Assembly (NCBI GenBank): GCA_916613615.1
Contig: OU744734.1
Location: 35,656,801-35,720,800 of the forward strand
Direction: 5' to 3'
Length of the DNA stretch: 64,000 nucleotides
Source of the DNA: Steromphala cineraria
Lineage: Eukaryota > Mollusca > Gastropoda > Trochida > Trochidae
Position numbers and translations under genes: made by a program. Of this stretch, positions 38,111 through 49,689 are shown one piece after another; the stretch's first letter is position 1; the number at the start of each line of letters is the position of its first letter. The notes beneath the pieces are model-generated. The model was not told the origin of the DNA. It searched no databases and worked only from the letters and a program-made list of their open reading frames with translations.

Positions 38111-39424
38111 TGAACCTGTCATATTGGTTTAAAAAATGATTATTTCCATATCTACATATACGTAAGTAAAACCAAAAAATTGCTAGAGATAAATCAAACA
38201 ATTGCTAGAGATAAACACTTATTTTTATCAAAGATCAACAGTTGCATTTACACTATTAGTAAAAGAGGTTTATAATCAAGTATGACTTCATATTCAATAC
38301 ATTTTCTTAAAAAATAAAAATGCTTTTTTATATGAATAAAAAGAATTGAAAAGTCTATATAAACTACAAATGTCACAATTAAATATTGAAATAATACGAA
38401 TTAAGCTAAGCCATCAAAGAAATATAATTTTTTTTAAATTCAAAACAACAATCTCCAGTTAGAACAAATCTAAAGTAATGAAAACGTCCAAGAAACATTT
38501 TTTTTTCATCAATATTGCATTATCTTGGTTTACTCTATTGTATTTGTAAAGTCATAGATATATCACTAGGAATTGGGATGACATTGTTTATTTTGTCAAA
38601 AGTCATCACTGTACCAATAAACAGTAGAACATAAACCTTCTAATTTAATTCCGGCTTGAAGTTTCTTAGAATAAGTAACTGATAACCTCTTCGTGGCAGA
38701 TTTTAACAAACAATTAGTTCTTAGTATAAAATAATTATGGATTGAACAAACAAGTGATGTCATTAATAGGAGACTTCACTGATGTCATCTTTATATTATA
38801 TTCATATTCCATTGGTTAATAAATAATTGTTTAGGTCATCGAGTTAACGTTGTTCAACAATAAGACAAGTAAAAGAAGAAATGGAATATGGGTATAGCTA
38901 AACCAAGAAACATGGTCATCAACATCGCCCATACATTTTTTTAATTATCAATATAGCTCTTAACATTTCCTTAAGAGTCCAAAATGATGGAAGAAGGGCT
39001 GTAACTGTAATAATTGAGTGCTTCTGACTTTCGAACTTCATGGTAAGTAAACCACAGCAAGTTTAGTTATCGTATCGTTATCTCCTTTGAAGACATGGTT
39101 GAACAGAACCAAAAAAAACGGAACAAGGGCAAAAACTCTGTAAAAAATGTTCGCGTTTCTGATTTGAATTACATTAAAGTTTGATACCCTAAAAACACAC
39201 AAAATATGGTTATCACATCTTAAGAATTTTCTAAGAAAGTTTGTTCCTTTTAACTCTGACGAACCTGAGAAACGTCTTGCAGGAACATTTGTGAGTTCTC
39301 GTTTTGAAAAAAATTGTGATTAACTCTTCAAATGTTAGAGAGCTATTGACTATAAAATCGTTAAGTCTGAAACATTCATGTCAAATGACTTTATTTCCTT
39401 GGAAAAAAGACATATCTACTTTTC
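38110..39424. other. AT-rich DNA, nothing recognised
   Basis: Only short random frames and poly-A/T tracts were seen. Confidence 0.4.
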
Positions 39425-39450
39425 GAGGTGAGGTGAGGTGAGGTGAGGGG
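39425..39450. repeat. (GAGGT)n microsatellite
   Basis: About five tandem GAGGT pentamers ending in GAGGGG. Confidence 0.9.
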
Positions 39451-39704
39451 TGACGGTTAACGATTTCAAGAATATTCCATTTATAACGGCTGCTAGTACT
39501 ACTGTAGGAACTAAGCCCAACACTATTGTTGCTATATGCATTGCGGTGAAACCTGCGAGCATCGGTTGGAACTAGCGATCCATTGGGGCGTTAGTTAATG
39601 ATAGTAGGAGGTACTTAAACAATTCCCAATTGACTCTGAAGTATTTGGAGTTTGATGTGGGGCAAGCATGGTAAACACCTCAGTTCATATAGTATATAAG
39701 AACA

Positions 39705-40022
39705 CATTCTCTCCACACAGAGGTAGATCAAGTCATTAAGTGTTGGGTTTCTTCCACTGTTCGATTTAGACCAAATCAATGTTTACCGGCAGTTTCCCCA
39801 GACGGCAAGAAGTTTCTTCCACATACCAATGACAACCCTTCTCACATGAAAAGGGTGGTTCATATCACTATGCCTTTGCTATGGTTCAGTTGCTAAAATG
39901 ATACTTTCAGGACAGCTTCGCTGATTGCACAAGGAATTTAGTTGCATCCAATCAGGCATATCCCATGCCACCCACCACCTCGGCCAATGTTCTTCATGAC
40001 TTGATCTACCTCTGTTGGGATT
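39705..40022. mobile_element. CATTCTCT MITE family, full-length diverged copy
   Basis: Left end CATTCTCTCCACACAGAGGT and right end GATCTACCTCTGTTGGGATT are inverted copies. Between them are CATGAAAAGGGTGGTTCAT and CCAATCAGGCATATCCCATG, as in 58205-58434. Flanking ATATAAGA-like sequence on both sides may be a decayed target duplication. Confidence 0.7.
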
Positions 40023-40792
40023 AAAATATAAGATCAATGTTTAGGACATTGTGCATAATAAAGTTTATAAATGTCTCTTTTAATGAACTGTATCCCGCAG
40101 TCCATGCGGTTTCTCTTCACAGGAGTGCAACTTTTACCTTCTTCATTCAGCACTGTACCATCCTGAGTCACTAGTCGCCACTTTCATCACCTACATAGTT
40201 CCGTGTAGAACACACGAATTTAAGAATTTCTCATAGATAAATACGGTTATGGCTCAAATATATGCAAGTTAAAACAAAAACGATCAAGATTCCCAATAAT
40301 AAGTCATGTTTGTTGTTAAAAGAAGTATACAGGAAACCTCAACGTAACAGACAAACTCTCACAGGCTGACGCTAATACAAGACATCAAATGGTATTGAAG
40401 AGCAAAAAAAATAAAAAAATTCTATGACATATTTTAGGAAATTACAGTTACAAACATTACTAAATTACAAAAAGAAGAGAAGAAATTTTGGTAGGGTTTC
40501 TGTTATTATCAAACATACTCAATCTATACAGAGCAAGACAAATCAATATAGCGCAGGGCTCAAATTCTTTCTATAAATATTGTAAAGAAACTCTTTGAGC
40601 AACATTGAAATAGTAACACATCAGAAGAAAAAATTCAAATCCAGTCCTCAATTCGATAAGAAGTTTTGGAACACAACTGTATGAACTTAGATTAATACTT
40701 TCCTCTCTTGAGTCTATTACAACATTCTTTTCACTCCTTTGGTTACAAATTGCTTGTATTAGAGGATCTGATCTGACATTTGTAATTCTATT

Positions 40793-41125
40793 ATGCTAAA
40801 GATTCCCTTGACATGTTTTTTCCGAAGAAAGTGTTTGTTCGTCCAGCAAGAGCAAGGCATGTCTCGTGGTTTTAAGTAGTCTTTGTTGAACCCACAGCAT
40901 ATCGTCTGGACATGGACCATCATCAGTATGATCATAAACACCTGTTGTTGGTCTTCCATGTACATGTACAATAATTTCACCCTTGTCCTCGCTGATTGAA
41001 GCCATGTTGTTGTCATGGTTGTTACTTTGTCTGAGGCAGTCAATTTCTCTTTTCCTCTCAGTGTAGCTGTTCATCAGACTTATTTCTTTAATCTCAGTTT
41101 CTGTTTTGTATGCTCGAAAGAGAGT
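40793..41125 (-). CDS. Candidate terminal exon of an unrecognised host gene
   Basis: Minus strand. A frame opens after a TAA near 41138 and runs to TAG at about 40794. It includes TEIKEISLMNSYTERKREI, EIIVHVHGRPTTGVYDHTDD and LLKTTRHALLLLDEQTL. Upstream, CATTCAACTCTCTTTCGAG gives a pyrimidine-rich acceptor, so this could be a last exon encoding about 90-105 residues. The amino-acid composition is balanced and less AT-driven than the surrounding random frames. I do not recognise the family. Any upstream exons would lie to the right, where repeats and transposons now sit. If there is no splicing, ATG 41074 would give a 92-aa protein. Confidence 0.35.
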
Positions 41126-41295
41126 TGAATGAAATTAAGAGACGTTCTTGGATAGACATTCATAGCTAATGCAAACCCTGGACGTATGTTTATGGTTTAT
41201 TTCTCTTGTGTCATATTTTGCTACTTTCGAGATGAAAATTTTAAGATAATTTTTGTTAAGAACAATAAGTATTGCTATATTCGCTATATATTGCT

Positions 41296-42365
41296 ATTTT
41301 TATCCCCCGGCATATATAGTGCGGGGGATATAGTAGTGTCTTCGTCTGATTGTGATCACATTGTTTCCGGAACAAAATTTGAAAACTGTATATTCTAGGA
41401 CAGGGCTGCTTTCAGTTTTTGTGAAGTTTCCACCGCAGTCGCCGCCCCCGCAATCGTATTACTAGCTATAACGTTTTACCACTAAGCTTTCAAGAATTTT
41501 TATTCATAACTTACTACCCATACCTCGCGAGTTATGTAATCACTGTAAGAACTATAACTTGTAGAGTTTTTGTACTATGAAGCTCTAACTTGGTACATGT
41601 ATATATCATCCTTGAAAAAGTACAAAAGTTAAAAAAGGTTTCGGCTACAATCCGTCAAAGGTCAAGCCATGACTTTAGCATGGTTTAGCGAAATGATTTA
41701 TTCTAACTATGCGCACTTTTAATCAATACATGATTGTTATACTCAGTAAAAAGTGTTCATTGATTGTTTGACCTTGAAGGTCAAAGGTCAATGTCATGAG
41801 ATATAAGTTACAAGTGTTTACACCCCGGGGAATTATTATGTTCACTTTCAAGGTCAAAGGTGAGGGTCACGAAATAATAAATCACCACAACATTCCTTGT
41901 AAACACGATAACTTGAAAAGTTTATGTGCTATGAAGATTTTGTAAATATTATCTCTTTGAAAGTACAACATTTTCTAAAAGTATTGAGTTTGAACTGTCA
42001 AAGGTCAGGGTCACAGCAAGGTAAACATATATTGAGAAAATGGTTTATTTGAACTTTTAACACTTTAATTCGTGACATAATGTTATGCTCGATGAAATGT
42101 GTTCATTGATTGTGTGACCTTGCTCTCTTCACATAAACATGAGGAACTTGAACGATGGCATAACACAAGCATATGCTAATTAAAGAGATCCAGATGTGGT
42201 TTATTATAGTCTTATGGTGGTTATTAAAAGTCCAAAAAAATAGCTCCATGTATGCATACATTATTCACACAATCAGTATATCAAAATATATACTAAAACT
42301 GATCATTTTACTTCACGTGGAGCAGGGGATAAGCCCATCTTTCCTGATGGCTCTTGTTCACATAA
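41296..42365. repeat. Interspersed repeat rich in AGGTCA half-sites
   Basis: Begins with a hairpin, ATCCCCCGGC and GCGGGGGAT separated by ATATATAGT, and ends with a degenerate GCAGGGGATAAGCCCATC near 42325. Inside, segments such as GACCTTGAAGGTCAAAGGTCA, TCATGAGATATAAGTTACA and TTGTAAACACGATAACTTGA recur. The same family makes up 63170-64000 in the opposite orientation. There is no coding frame. This looks like a non-autonomous interspersed element with tandem core units of roughly 300 bp. Confidence 0.75.
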
Positions 42366-42490
42366 AGAAATGAGTTGCAAGATACATTGTGGAATGCTAG
42401 TGAAAATCTGATTGATTTCGTTAAAGTACTTCAGTCTACAATTCGACAAATAATTATTGGTAACAACATATCAAATCGTTCCTCTGTCAG

Positions 42491-42591
42491 GTGGCAAGGT
42501 TTCTTTCAGTGACATCTTCAGGTGATCAGGCGGCAGTAGAGGTGGCAAGGTTTCTTTCAGTGACATCTTCAGGTGATCAGGCAGCAATACA
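42491..42591. repeat. 51-bp direct tandem duplication
   Basis: GTGGCAAGGTTTCTTTCAGT through GTGATCAGGC(G/A)GCA occurs at 42491 and again at 42542, almost identical. It lies just outside the left end of the outer ISL2EU-like element. Confidence 0.95.
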
Positions 42592-42764
42592 TAAACTTCT
42601 GTCCTCGCAATTGACCATTTTCCAGTTTCGCGAAACGAGTCGATTTAGAGTGTCGTCCTTTTGAAAAATCACGTGACCGCGGGCAAACAAACTGCTGTCA
42701 AACTGAGTCACGGTTCAAGTCAAAAAAACTATCTGTTCCTAAATGTTCAGTCTTCAAACTAGTC

Positions 42765-42975
42765 ATGCCCGCGCACCATTGTTGTTATGGTGTTTGCAAG
42801 TCGGGTTCTCGATATAGAGATCAAGTTGACATGGAAAATGTGTATTTTGTACCATTTCCCAAGCCAAAATCACAACTTGAGAAATGTCAACGGTGGATTC
42901 TAGCTTGTGGTAGAAAAGACTTTGGGACCATCAATGTTACCAGACACACCTATATGTGCTGTAAACACTTCGTGG
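42765..42975 (+). pseudogene. THAP-domain exon of the outer transposon's transposase
   Basis: From ATG 42765 the frame reads MPAHHCCYGVCKSGSRY... and later QRWILACGRKDF and YMCCKHFVG. It keeps the C2CH pattern of a THAP zinc finger: Cys pair near residues 6-11, a conserved Trp, then Cys-x2-His. It ends at a consensus donor (CGTGG|GTAAGT). THAP domains in such transposases bind the transposon ends. It differs in sequence from the THAP exon of the inner element, so the two elements belong to different families. No following exon or DDE domain is found, so this is a stranded first exon. Later splicing to unrelated downstream exons cannot be excluded. Confidence 0.75.
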
Positions 42976-43111
42976 GTAAGTGTGTCAACTCATATTTATC
43001 TCTTTTCCATCAATATTTTACTATAATGAGGTTTTTTTACCAACAAATTTATAAATGATATTCAGATATTTTAACATTACCATAGTTAATCAATACAAAA
43101 TATCATAGTTA

Positions 43112-43209
43112 ACTTTCTTTTATATGAATTTTGAATATGAATAAAATTGCTTATTTCAAAACTTTCTTTTATATGAATTTTGAATATGAATAAAATTGCT
43201 TTTTTTCAA
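43112..43209. repeat. 49-bp direct tandem duplication
   Basis: ACTTTCTTTTATATGAATTT followed by TGAATATGAATAAAATTGCTT occurs at 43112 and 43161. It lies in the remnant of the outer element. Confidence 0.95.
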
Positions 43210-43823
43210 TTCAAGTGCGGGTTTCAGTCAATTTATTCTCCTTTAATCAGGAATACTATGATATTTCAGTGATGCCATTCATTTTTAAAATAATATTGTT
43301 ATAATATTGTACAAACATGTATGTACCTACAGTTTAATACAACATTGGTATCAACCAATTTTTATTACTTTTTATTTTCTGGATTTTGAGGTGATTGATT
43401 GGCACTGGTTCATCATGACTGTGAGCCTTTTTGGTCCATTGTGCAGGTCCATCTGTCACGCCTTTCTTCTCAAATGCCTTTATGATATAGAGCTCCGTCC
43501 GCGCTAAAATATGAATCAAGTTATAACTTATTTAAACCAGTGTATTGAGAACAAGTTTACGGTTTGTTGTTTCAGTGTATTGTATTAATCTAATTTAATC
43601 AAATTATGAAAAATGGGGTTTAAGATGTTTGCAATAAACGAGAAGTTTGATAAGCCTTAATGAGGCCAGAAAATTTATGATTAATACATTTATGATATAT
43701 GTGTATTGCTACACAAAAACTTTCTTTATAACAATTTCATTGGTGATATTTTTGTAATTTTTATTTAGGCCTAGACGTTAAATGAATGTTTTTTCAATGT
43801 GACCACTCACCCTCCAGGACAAT

Positions 43824-43885
43824 ACACCATATTCACGCGGCGGCCATGTTGGATCGAAAGCGAGGCTAGGAACGCAAGCGCTTTG
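43824..43885 (+). repeat. Inner transposon left terminal inverted repeat
   Basis: Pairs with 52666-52725. The CpG-rich core GAAAGCGAGGCTAGGAACGC is identical in both ends and in the 1.2-kb derivative at 58529-59728. The YqaJ gene start codon lies only 81 bp from the element end. Confidence 0.9.
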
Positions 43886-43904
43886 ACGTCGCCCATTGCC
43901 CGCC

Positions 43905-46900
43905 ATGGTGTGGACCAAGAGCCTTCGCGGTCTTCCCCATTTAACACAAGAATATGTCGACAAATGGTCGGAAACAGATAGCAATATACCAAAACGAAAG
44001 CGGGTGAAGGGGTATTCATTGTATCTTGAGGGGTACATTCACGATGTTGAAGGTAAGATCGCTAAAACGGCTTGCAGTGAAGTCGTAGACAAAACCGGCT
44101 CGTAGACACGGGAATTCCGCAGACAAAACAATCTCGTAGACAGTGATCTCGTAGACAGTAATTAATTTGTATTTCTAAGTCAATATTGAGTATTATTTTT
44201 AATTATCCTTGACGTTTATAATATTTCATATTATGATGCATGAAAACTGATCACGAGAATATGACTAACTTTACCTTGAATGTTGTTAGCTTTATGTAAA
44301 AAAATACGAGACTAAAAAAACTATTCATTGTCATTATAAAATATTAAATATTAATATAAAATATATATTTCTATTATTTTGTAGTTTTTCATATTATGTT
44401 GCGTGAATATTGAATATCTCCTTGCCGATGATAGTTGACTTTCCTCGCAGCTTGGATGATTGATGGCAGTTTTGATTGTCAGTGACTTACCGTCTTTCAT
44501 CTTTCCGGGTGTCTTCTCGTCTCTAAGCTGGTGTTGATTGTGTTGTTGTTGATAAATATAATCATACTTACCTCAATTTATTTTATTTAAAGATCAAACA
44601 AGAACTCCAAGAATTAAAAATAACACATGGATATTGGATTCATTTAATAGTTCAAAACACAACAAATTTAGATTTTATTCTCTTTATTTGTTTAACCCAA
44701 TAAAATATAAGTTGGTTACTATTAGTACAAATCCTATTTGAAAACCTGTCTACGAGATCACTTCTCAATTTGTCTACGAGTTCACCGGATTTCGTGTCTA
44801 CGAGCCGGTTTTGTCTACGAGTTCACCGCATCCCGCTAAAACATCCTTCAATGCTTTGATTTGGTTTTCGTGCACATGAAGGCCTTATCAAATTTATATA
44901 ATAACCCACATTACGATTTAGGGTACAACATTTGATTTTTATGAAAAGAAATCGTTTCAGGTCATGTGATTTTGTATCTGTTGGTTTTAAATTATTTCAG
45001 CAATGTTTTAACTAAAAGTTGAAGTTTTTACTCGTAGGCCTGCAGTAGCCTACATACTCGTGTTCGTGTACACATAGATCTAGTTCTTTTTTTAATATGC
45101 CCTATATTTCTAGATGTTATATATTTCACATGAAACGATTTCTTGTAAGGCAAATATACTTTTTATAAAATCTTATCAGCTTTTAGTTTTATTTGGACAT
45201 TCAACATTTCAATTATTTTTGTAGAAATTTTATAGCTAAACTCAAGCATGGATCGAAGTTATTAGTGCCAGAGTGTATACGGCTGGGTTGAATTCTTACC
45301 CTTATGGCACACTTGATTTATTATCAAGGCAACAAAAACAACAGGCGATTTCAAATTATATAGAGAACTTAATATAACTAACTTCAATTATCTAGTCTGA
45401 AATTGTTTATCTGAATCATTCGGTAAGAGAAGCGACAGCCATTACTGAGCTCGAAGACCTGTCTGCATAATACGTTCTGATTGGATAAGAGACACGGATC
45501 TCCCCATAAGGGCCAATCAATTTACCTGTTTCATTTTGATGTTATTTTTAGACGTGGGATTTAATTTAATGAATGAATTGGTTAATGTCAAAGAATTCTA
45601 TTATTTACAGTGAAAACAGAAGGAAGTGAATCGTTCGTTCGAGCTAAGAGTTTCCCTGCTTTGCGGAAAAATGACTGTCCTTACAGACTAATGGTTTGTA
45701 TTAAACATTTTTTTAGCTTGTTCCTGATTTTTAAATGGTTTGAAATGTTAGAGTAATATAGAGTAACTCAGTAAATTATTGAGGTCCAAATTAAGAACAT
45801 GTCATTAGTACTGATTTTTACAAGAATTTACCCATTACAATTAAGACAATTTATTTCATGATATTGACAAAGGAAAGATTAGGCTCAAGCTTTTTAAATT
45901 AATAGTGTTGAACTAGGGAATGTAGAAATTCTACTTTTTTAATTCACAATTGTTATATAGTACTTCTTTGAAAATGTCTTCATTTGCATTGCGGATTGAA
46001 TTCTCACTATTCAATGAATTAATTTGTTTGCTTTGAATTTGAATTCAATCAGTATATATATATTGTAATTTGTAGAAATTATTGGTTGGAGTTACTCTAT
46101 GTCACTCGGACAAATGTTTCATGTTCATGATCAGTTTATTTTACAATGCATTCTTTTCCAATGTTCAATCAAACATAACTTTGTTAACTTAATTTAATGG
46201 TTTTTTTATGTTTGTTTACTTTTATATTGTTTTGTTATGTTTTTGGTAAAAAAAGTATGATCTGAGAAAACACTTGAGACTCCTGTGCATCATGATTAAT
46301 CTTCAAGAGATCATCTGGGATGGACACTTCAAAGCAGCAACTTGATATGAAGAACGCCTAATGGGTATCACCACTTACTGTTCCAAGTTTGTGATAAAGT
46401 TTGTTTCTTTTTGAATGAGTTGATTTGTGACATAATTTGTGACATTATGTGTATTGGATTGAAAAATCCATCCATTTTGACAACCAGTTCTTTATTTTCA
46501 CTTCTCACAAAACAACAAAAGCTGGATAGTTACCATATTGTGAATACTTTCCATAGCCATTGGTTTGTAAATTGTAGATTTGTGGAATATGTGACCCCTA
46601 ATAAGAACTGACTCAATGTTGTTGGGGATTGAAGTTATAACATATTTGTTATTTATCATAGGGCAGCTTAGCGACTCGTTTTCTACTTATCAAAATAATG
46701 AAATGTAAATACATTGTTACAAAATTAGATTTAAAAATAATAATGCTTTGAGAACTGAGTGACTTTTTGAGACATAAGAATGATGTTTAATATCAATATT
46801 TTATTTTTATTTTAGATAACTTTGTCATCTGAAGAATCTCCAATGATCAGGAAGTGTTCGTGTGGATGTAAAGCAGGGAAATATAACTGTTCACATTGCA

Positions 46901-48490
46901 TAGCCTTACTGTATCTACTATGTCAATTTCAAAAGCAAGAGTTGCTTTGTATTCCTCCAATTCAAAGCAAGACATCCCGCCCACAGGTGTGGAACATTCC
47001 GCAAAGAACAGATGGTCTCCATGCTGCGTCCATTGACTCGATTGAGATCAACAAGGTTAAACCTTCAACAGACCTAAAACAAAGGAAAAGAAAACGAAAA
47101 GTAACAGAAGGTGTTCTCACAAAGACATATTGTCCAGTTCAGGAACCAATTCCACATGAAGAATTTTCCAACAATCTATTACAACAGCTCTCTGCAATTC
47201 ATAGTGATGCTCAGGTTCTTCGCTTTAAACCAGATCACAGTGTGACAAAAGAATCAAGGTTTGGTCCTGTACCCATTGGATCTATTATTTCCTATCAGCA
47301 GAAGAAAATAACTCCACAAAAAGATATCATCATCGACTCAGATCAACCCACCTTTCCTCATTTCCAATTTCCTCAATTTGAAAGAATGTATTCAACCGTG
47401 TTAAGCCAAGACGAAGCTGATACTCTATCTGGATTGGAAGTTACAGAAGAACTCTCTAGGTGAGTGAACTTTAGTGACAAATTATCTATGACTACAGGCA
47501 TGTAACTTTGGAATGTTGTGAGACCTGAAAGTATAACATTATCAGCTGTTTGACAACTAATAACATGCAAACCACAAGTATTGTTTGGCCATCCAACAAT
47601 GTCAAACATTTTGTTCACCTGAACTTTTTAGCTCAGGAGGGTAATGCCCAGAAAGCTGTAACTTTGTGTACATACTGTGTAACTCCTTGACTAGTTAGGA
47701 TTAATAATTGTAGATTTTGTGGCCCCTAGTAAGGGTGAACCATATTGGCCACACCCTAAAGCAAAATCAATTGTAAAGCCTGATGAGCTACAGAGCCAAT
47801 GCCTCTATTTTTATTCTAACATGTACTTAGTCTTTGTATTTATAATTTTAATCCTTTTCTTTGTTCAGACAAATCGAGATGTCTACCCGTGAGCAGAGCC
47901 ACACCAGGACATGGCATGATGTAAGACAACACAGGCTGACCTCATCCATTTTTAAAGATGTGTGTTCAAGGAAAGCTAATCATGATAAACTTGCAAGCAG
48001 GTTATTGTGTGGGAAAAACATACAGACCGCTCAGATGAAATTTGGAATTGCTGAAGAGCCTAAAGCAGCTAAGCTTTATGCTGAGGTGACTGGGAACAAT
48101 GTGTTCTTGAGTGGCTTTGTGATCAACCCGAGTGCTTTTCATCTGGGAACCTCTCCAGACCGCAAGGTTTTTGATCATGATAGTAATCCATCTTTTGGAC
48201 TACTGGAGATAAAGTGTTCTGTAAAAGATAACTTTGCAATGTGTGATTTTCTGAGCCAAAAGAGAGATGGCACCTTCAAACTAAAATGCACCCACAGATA
48301 TTTTTATCAAGTAATGGGACAAATGGCCTTAACAGGCATGAAGTGGTGTGATTTCATTGTGAAGTGCAAACTGGATTATCACAAGGAACGAATCTTTTTT
48401 GATAATGAAAAATGGAATCAAATGAAATGTTCTCTGGACTCATTCTTCTTTCAATATTATCTCCCAGCAATTTGTGCTAACAATAAATAG
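43905..48490 (+). CDS. SWIM zinc finger / YqaJ-type nuclease protein of the inner transposon (4 exons)
   Basis: Predicted exons are 43905-44052, 45611-45693, 46816-47459 and 47869-48490; they join in frame to 498 codons. Exon ends have GT/AG borders; exon 2's donor (ATG|GTTTGT) is the weakest. Exon 1 encodes MVWTKSLRGLPHLTQEYV and GYSLYLEGYIHDVE. Exon 3 begins with a SWIM-type zinc motif (CSCGCKAGKYNCSHC, CxC...CxH), which may bind DNA or protein. Exon 4 is a YqaJ / lambda-exonuclease-like domain: HTRTWHDVRQHRLTSS, FGIAEEPKAAKLY, LGTSPDRKV, LLEIKCSVKDN and YQVMGQMALTG. These cover the expected Glu, SPD and E-x-K nuclease residues. The family occurs as the second protein of ISL2EU transposons; its role in transposition is not established. 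Gene order is convergent with the transposase. Confidence 0.88.
44069..44833. mobile_element. 765-bp MITE with inverted ends and about 9-bp target duplication, in intron 1 of the YqaJ gene
   Basis: CGCTAAAAC flanks both ends (44060-44068 and 44834-44842). The ends (GGCTTGCAGTGAAGTCGT and, inverted, GGATGCGGTGAACTCGT) extend into about 90 bp of inverted repeat. This repeat is built on a recurring CTCGTAGACA motif, including GTAGACAAAACCGGCTCGTA on both sides. The interior is AT-rich and non-coding. The insertion starts 7 bases after the exon 1 donor, yet leaves the GTAAGA intact. A 9-bp duplication suggests a Mutator-like family. Confidence 0.85.
47626..47814 (+). mobile_element. Short pearl-like element in the last intron of the YqaJ gene
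   Basis: Starts TTTTTAGCTCAGGAGGG and ends GCCTGATGAGCTACAGAGCC followed by AATGCCTCTATTTTT. It has a single core unit and no ACGG tract. It lies wholly between the exon 3 donor (47460) and the exon 4 acceptor (47868). Confidence 0.75.
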
Positions 48491-49689
48491 TAAAGAAAGA
48501 AAAAGAGAAAACTGTCTTATGCAAATTGTATTATATTTCAATTCAGATATTGGTATTTTGCTCTCAATGTACAGCATGGCTTTATAAATACTTTCCATCA
48601 ATGTTTTATATATACATGACTGTAGTTTCAGTCTGAACACTTCCATACATAAAATGAATTCCTATTTATGCATTTTGAATGAACTCATATATAAATTGGA
48701 GATGTTTGTAGTGAAATTATTGTTATTCAATAGAGTAAGAATATCACCATGAATTGTATTGTATTGTTGATATTCATAGAAATAGTTATTTAAATCAATT
48801 TGAAAATCATTAAAGACCTCTCAGTGTTATGGTAAATATTTCAAAAATGCTTACAGATTATATTAAAAAAGTTAAACAATTTCTTTATTGTTTTATTTAC
48901 TTAAATGATACCAAAACATTGGTTTCAATTGCTGGCAAAATCAAGAGAACAAACAAAGTCACAGAATTCTACCAGATAATAAGCTTTGTATCTTGCAAAA
49001 GGTGAAACATTATTTTTTAAATGCATTTTACTAGCCCAGCATCTTTTTCACTGACCATGGGCAATCCGGCTAATGCTATTTTCTTACCCTGCATTTGAAG
49101 TTATGAGATTAAAGCATTCCTACTGGTTTTAGCAAATGAGTTATCTCTTACACGGAAAAAGTATAATGTCTGACTCTCAACCTAAGGTAACAGGTTCGAA
49201 TCCTGGTAAAGGTAACCTCAAAATCAATTTTGTTACATAAGCATTAAGAATTTTGGAAAATTCATAAATTTTTAAAGCATAAAGTTGATTAGCATATTCT
49301 TTCAATGAAAATGTGACATGTCAGAGATTCATTCCAATGATATTCAGGCTAGTAACATTATCATTTGGTGACCTAGGACATACAGATTTTCTTATGCCTT
49401 TTCAGAATTTGATACAAATATCTCAGAGTGCATAATCTTCATTACACCTTTTTAAAGTGTTATAATAAGATTTCAAGAACAAAATGTTCCTGAGATTCTA
49501 TTAAGTAGCATATATCAATTTGTTTATTGAAAAAAGAATTCACAAGCTAAGCTCTTGATATTGTATCAATTGATAAAAAATATTGTTGATATCAGAAGAC
49601 ACTAGGGCAACATTCCTTTTGTAACAGTAAACTCTTCAATTACATGTCAGATAGAGATTATCTTTTTCCAATGTTAAACACAATACAAA
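48491..49689. other. Convergent intergenic region of the inner transposon
   Basis: AT-rich, holding the 3' ends of both genes. AATAAA overlaps the YqaJ stop codon. A B-box-like GGTTCGAATCCTGG at about 49192-49205 recalls a tRNA T-arm, but I could not fold a tRNA around it. Confidence 0.4.

Noticed and set aside
49140..49215. Possible tRNA gene (T-arm-like GGTTCGAATCCTGG)
   Set aside because: The anticodon stem and acceptor stem do not pair. Probably chance or a remote tRNA-derived relic.
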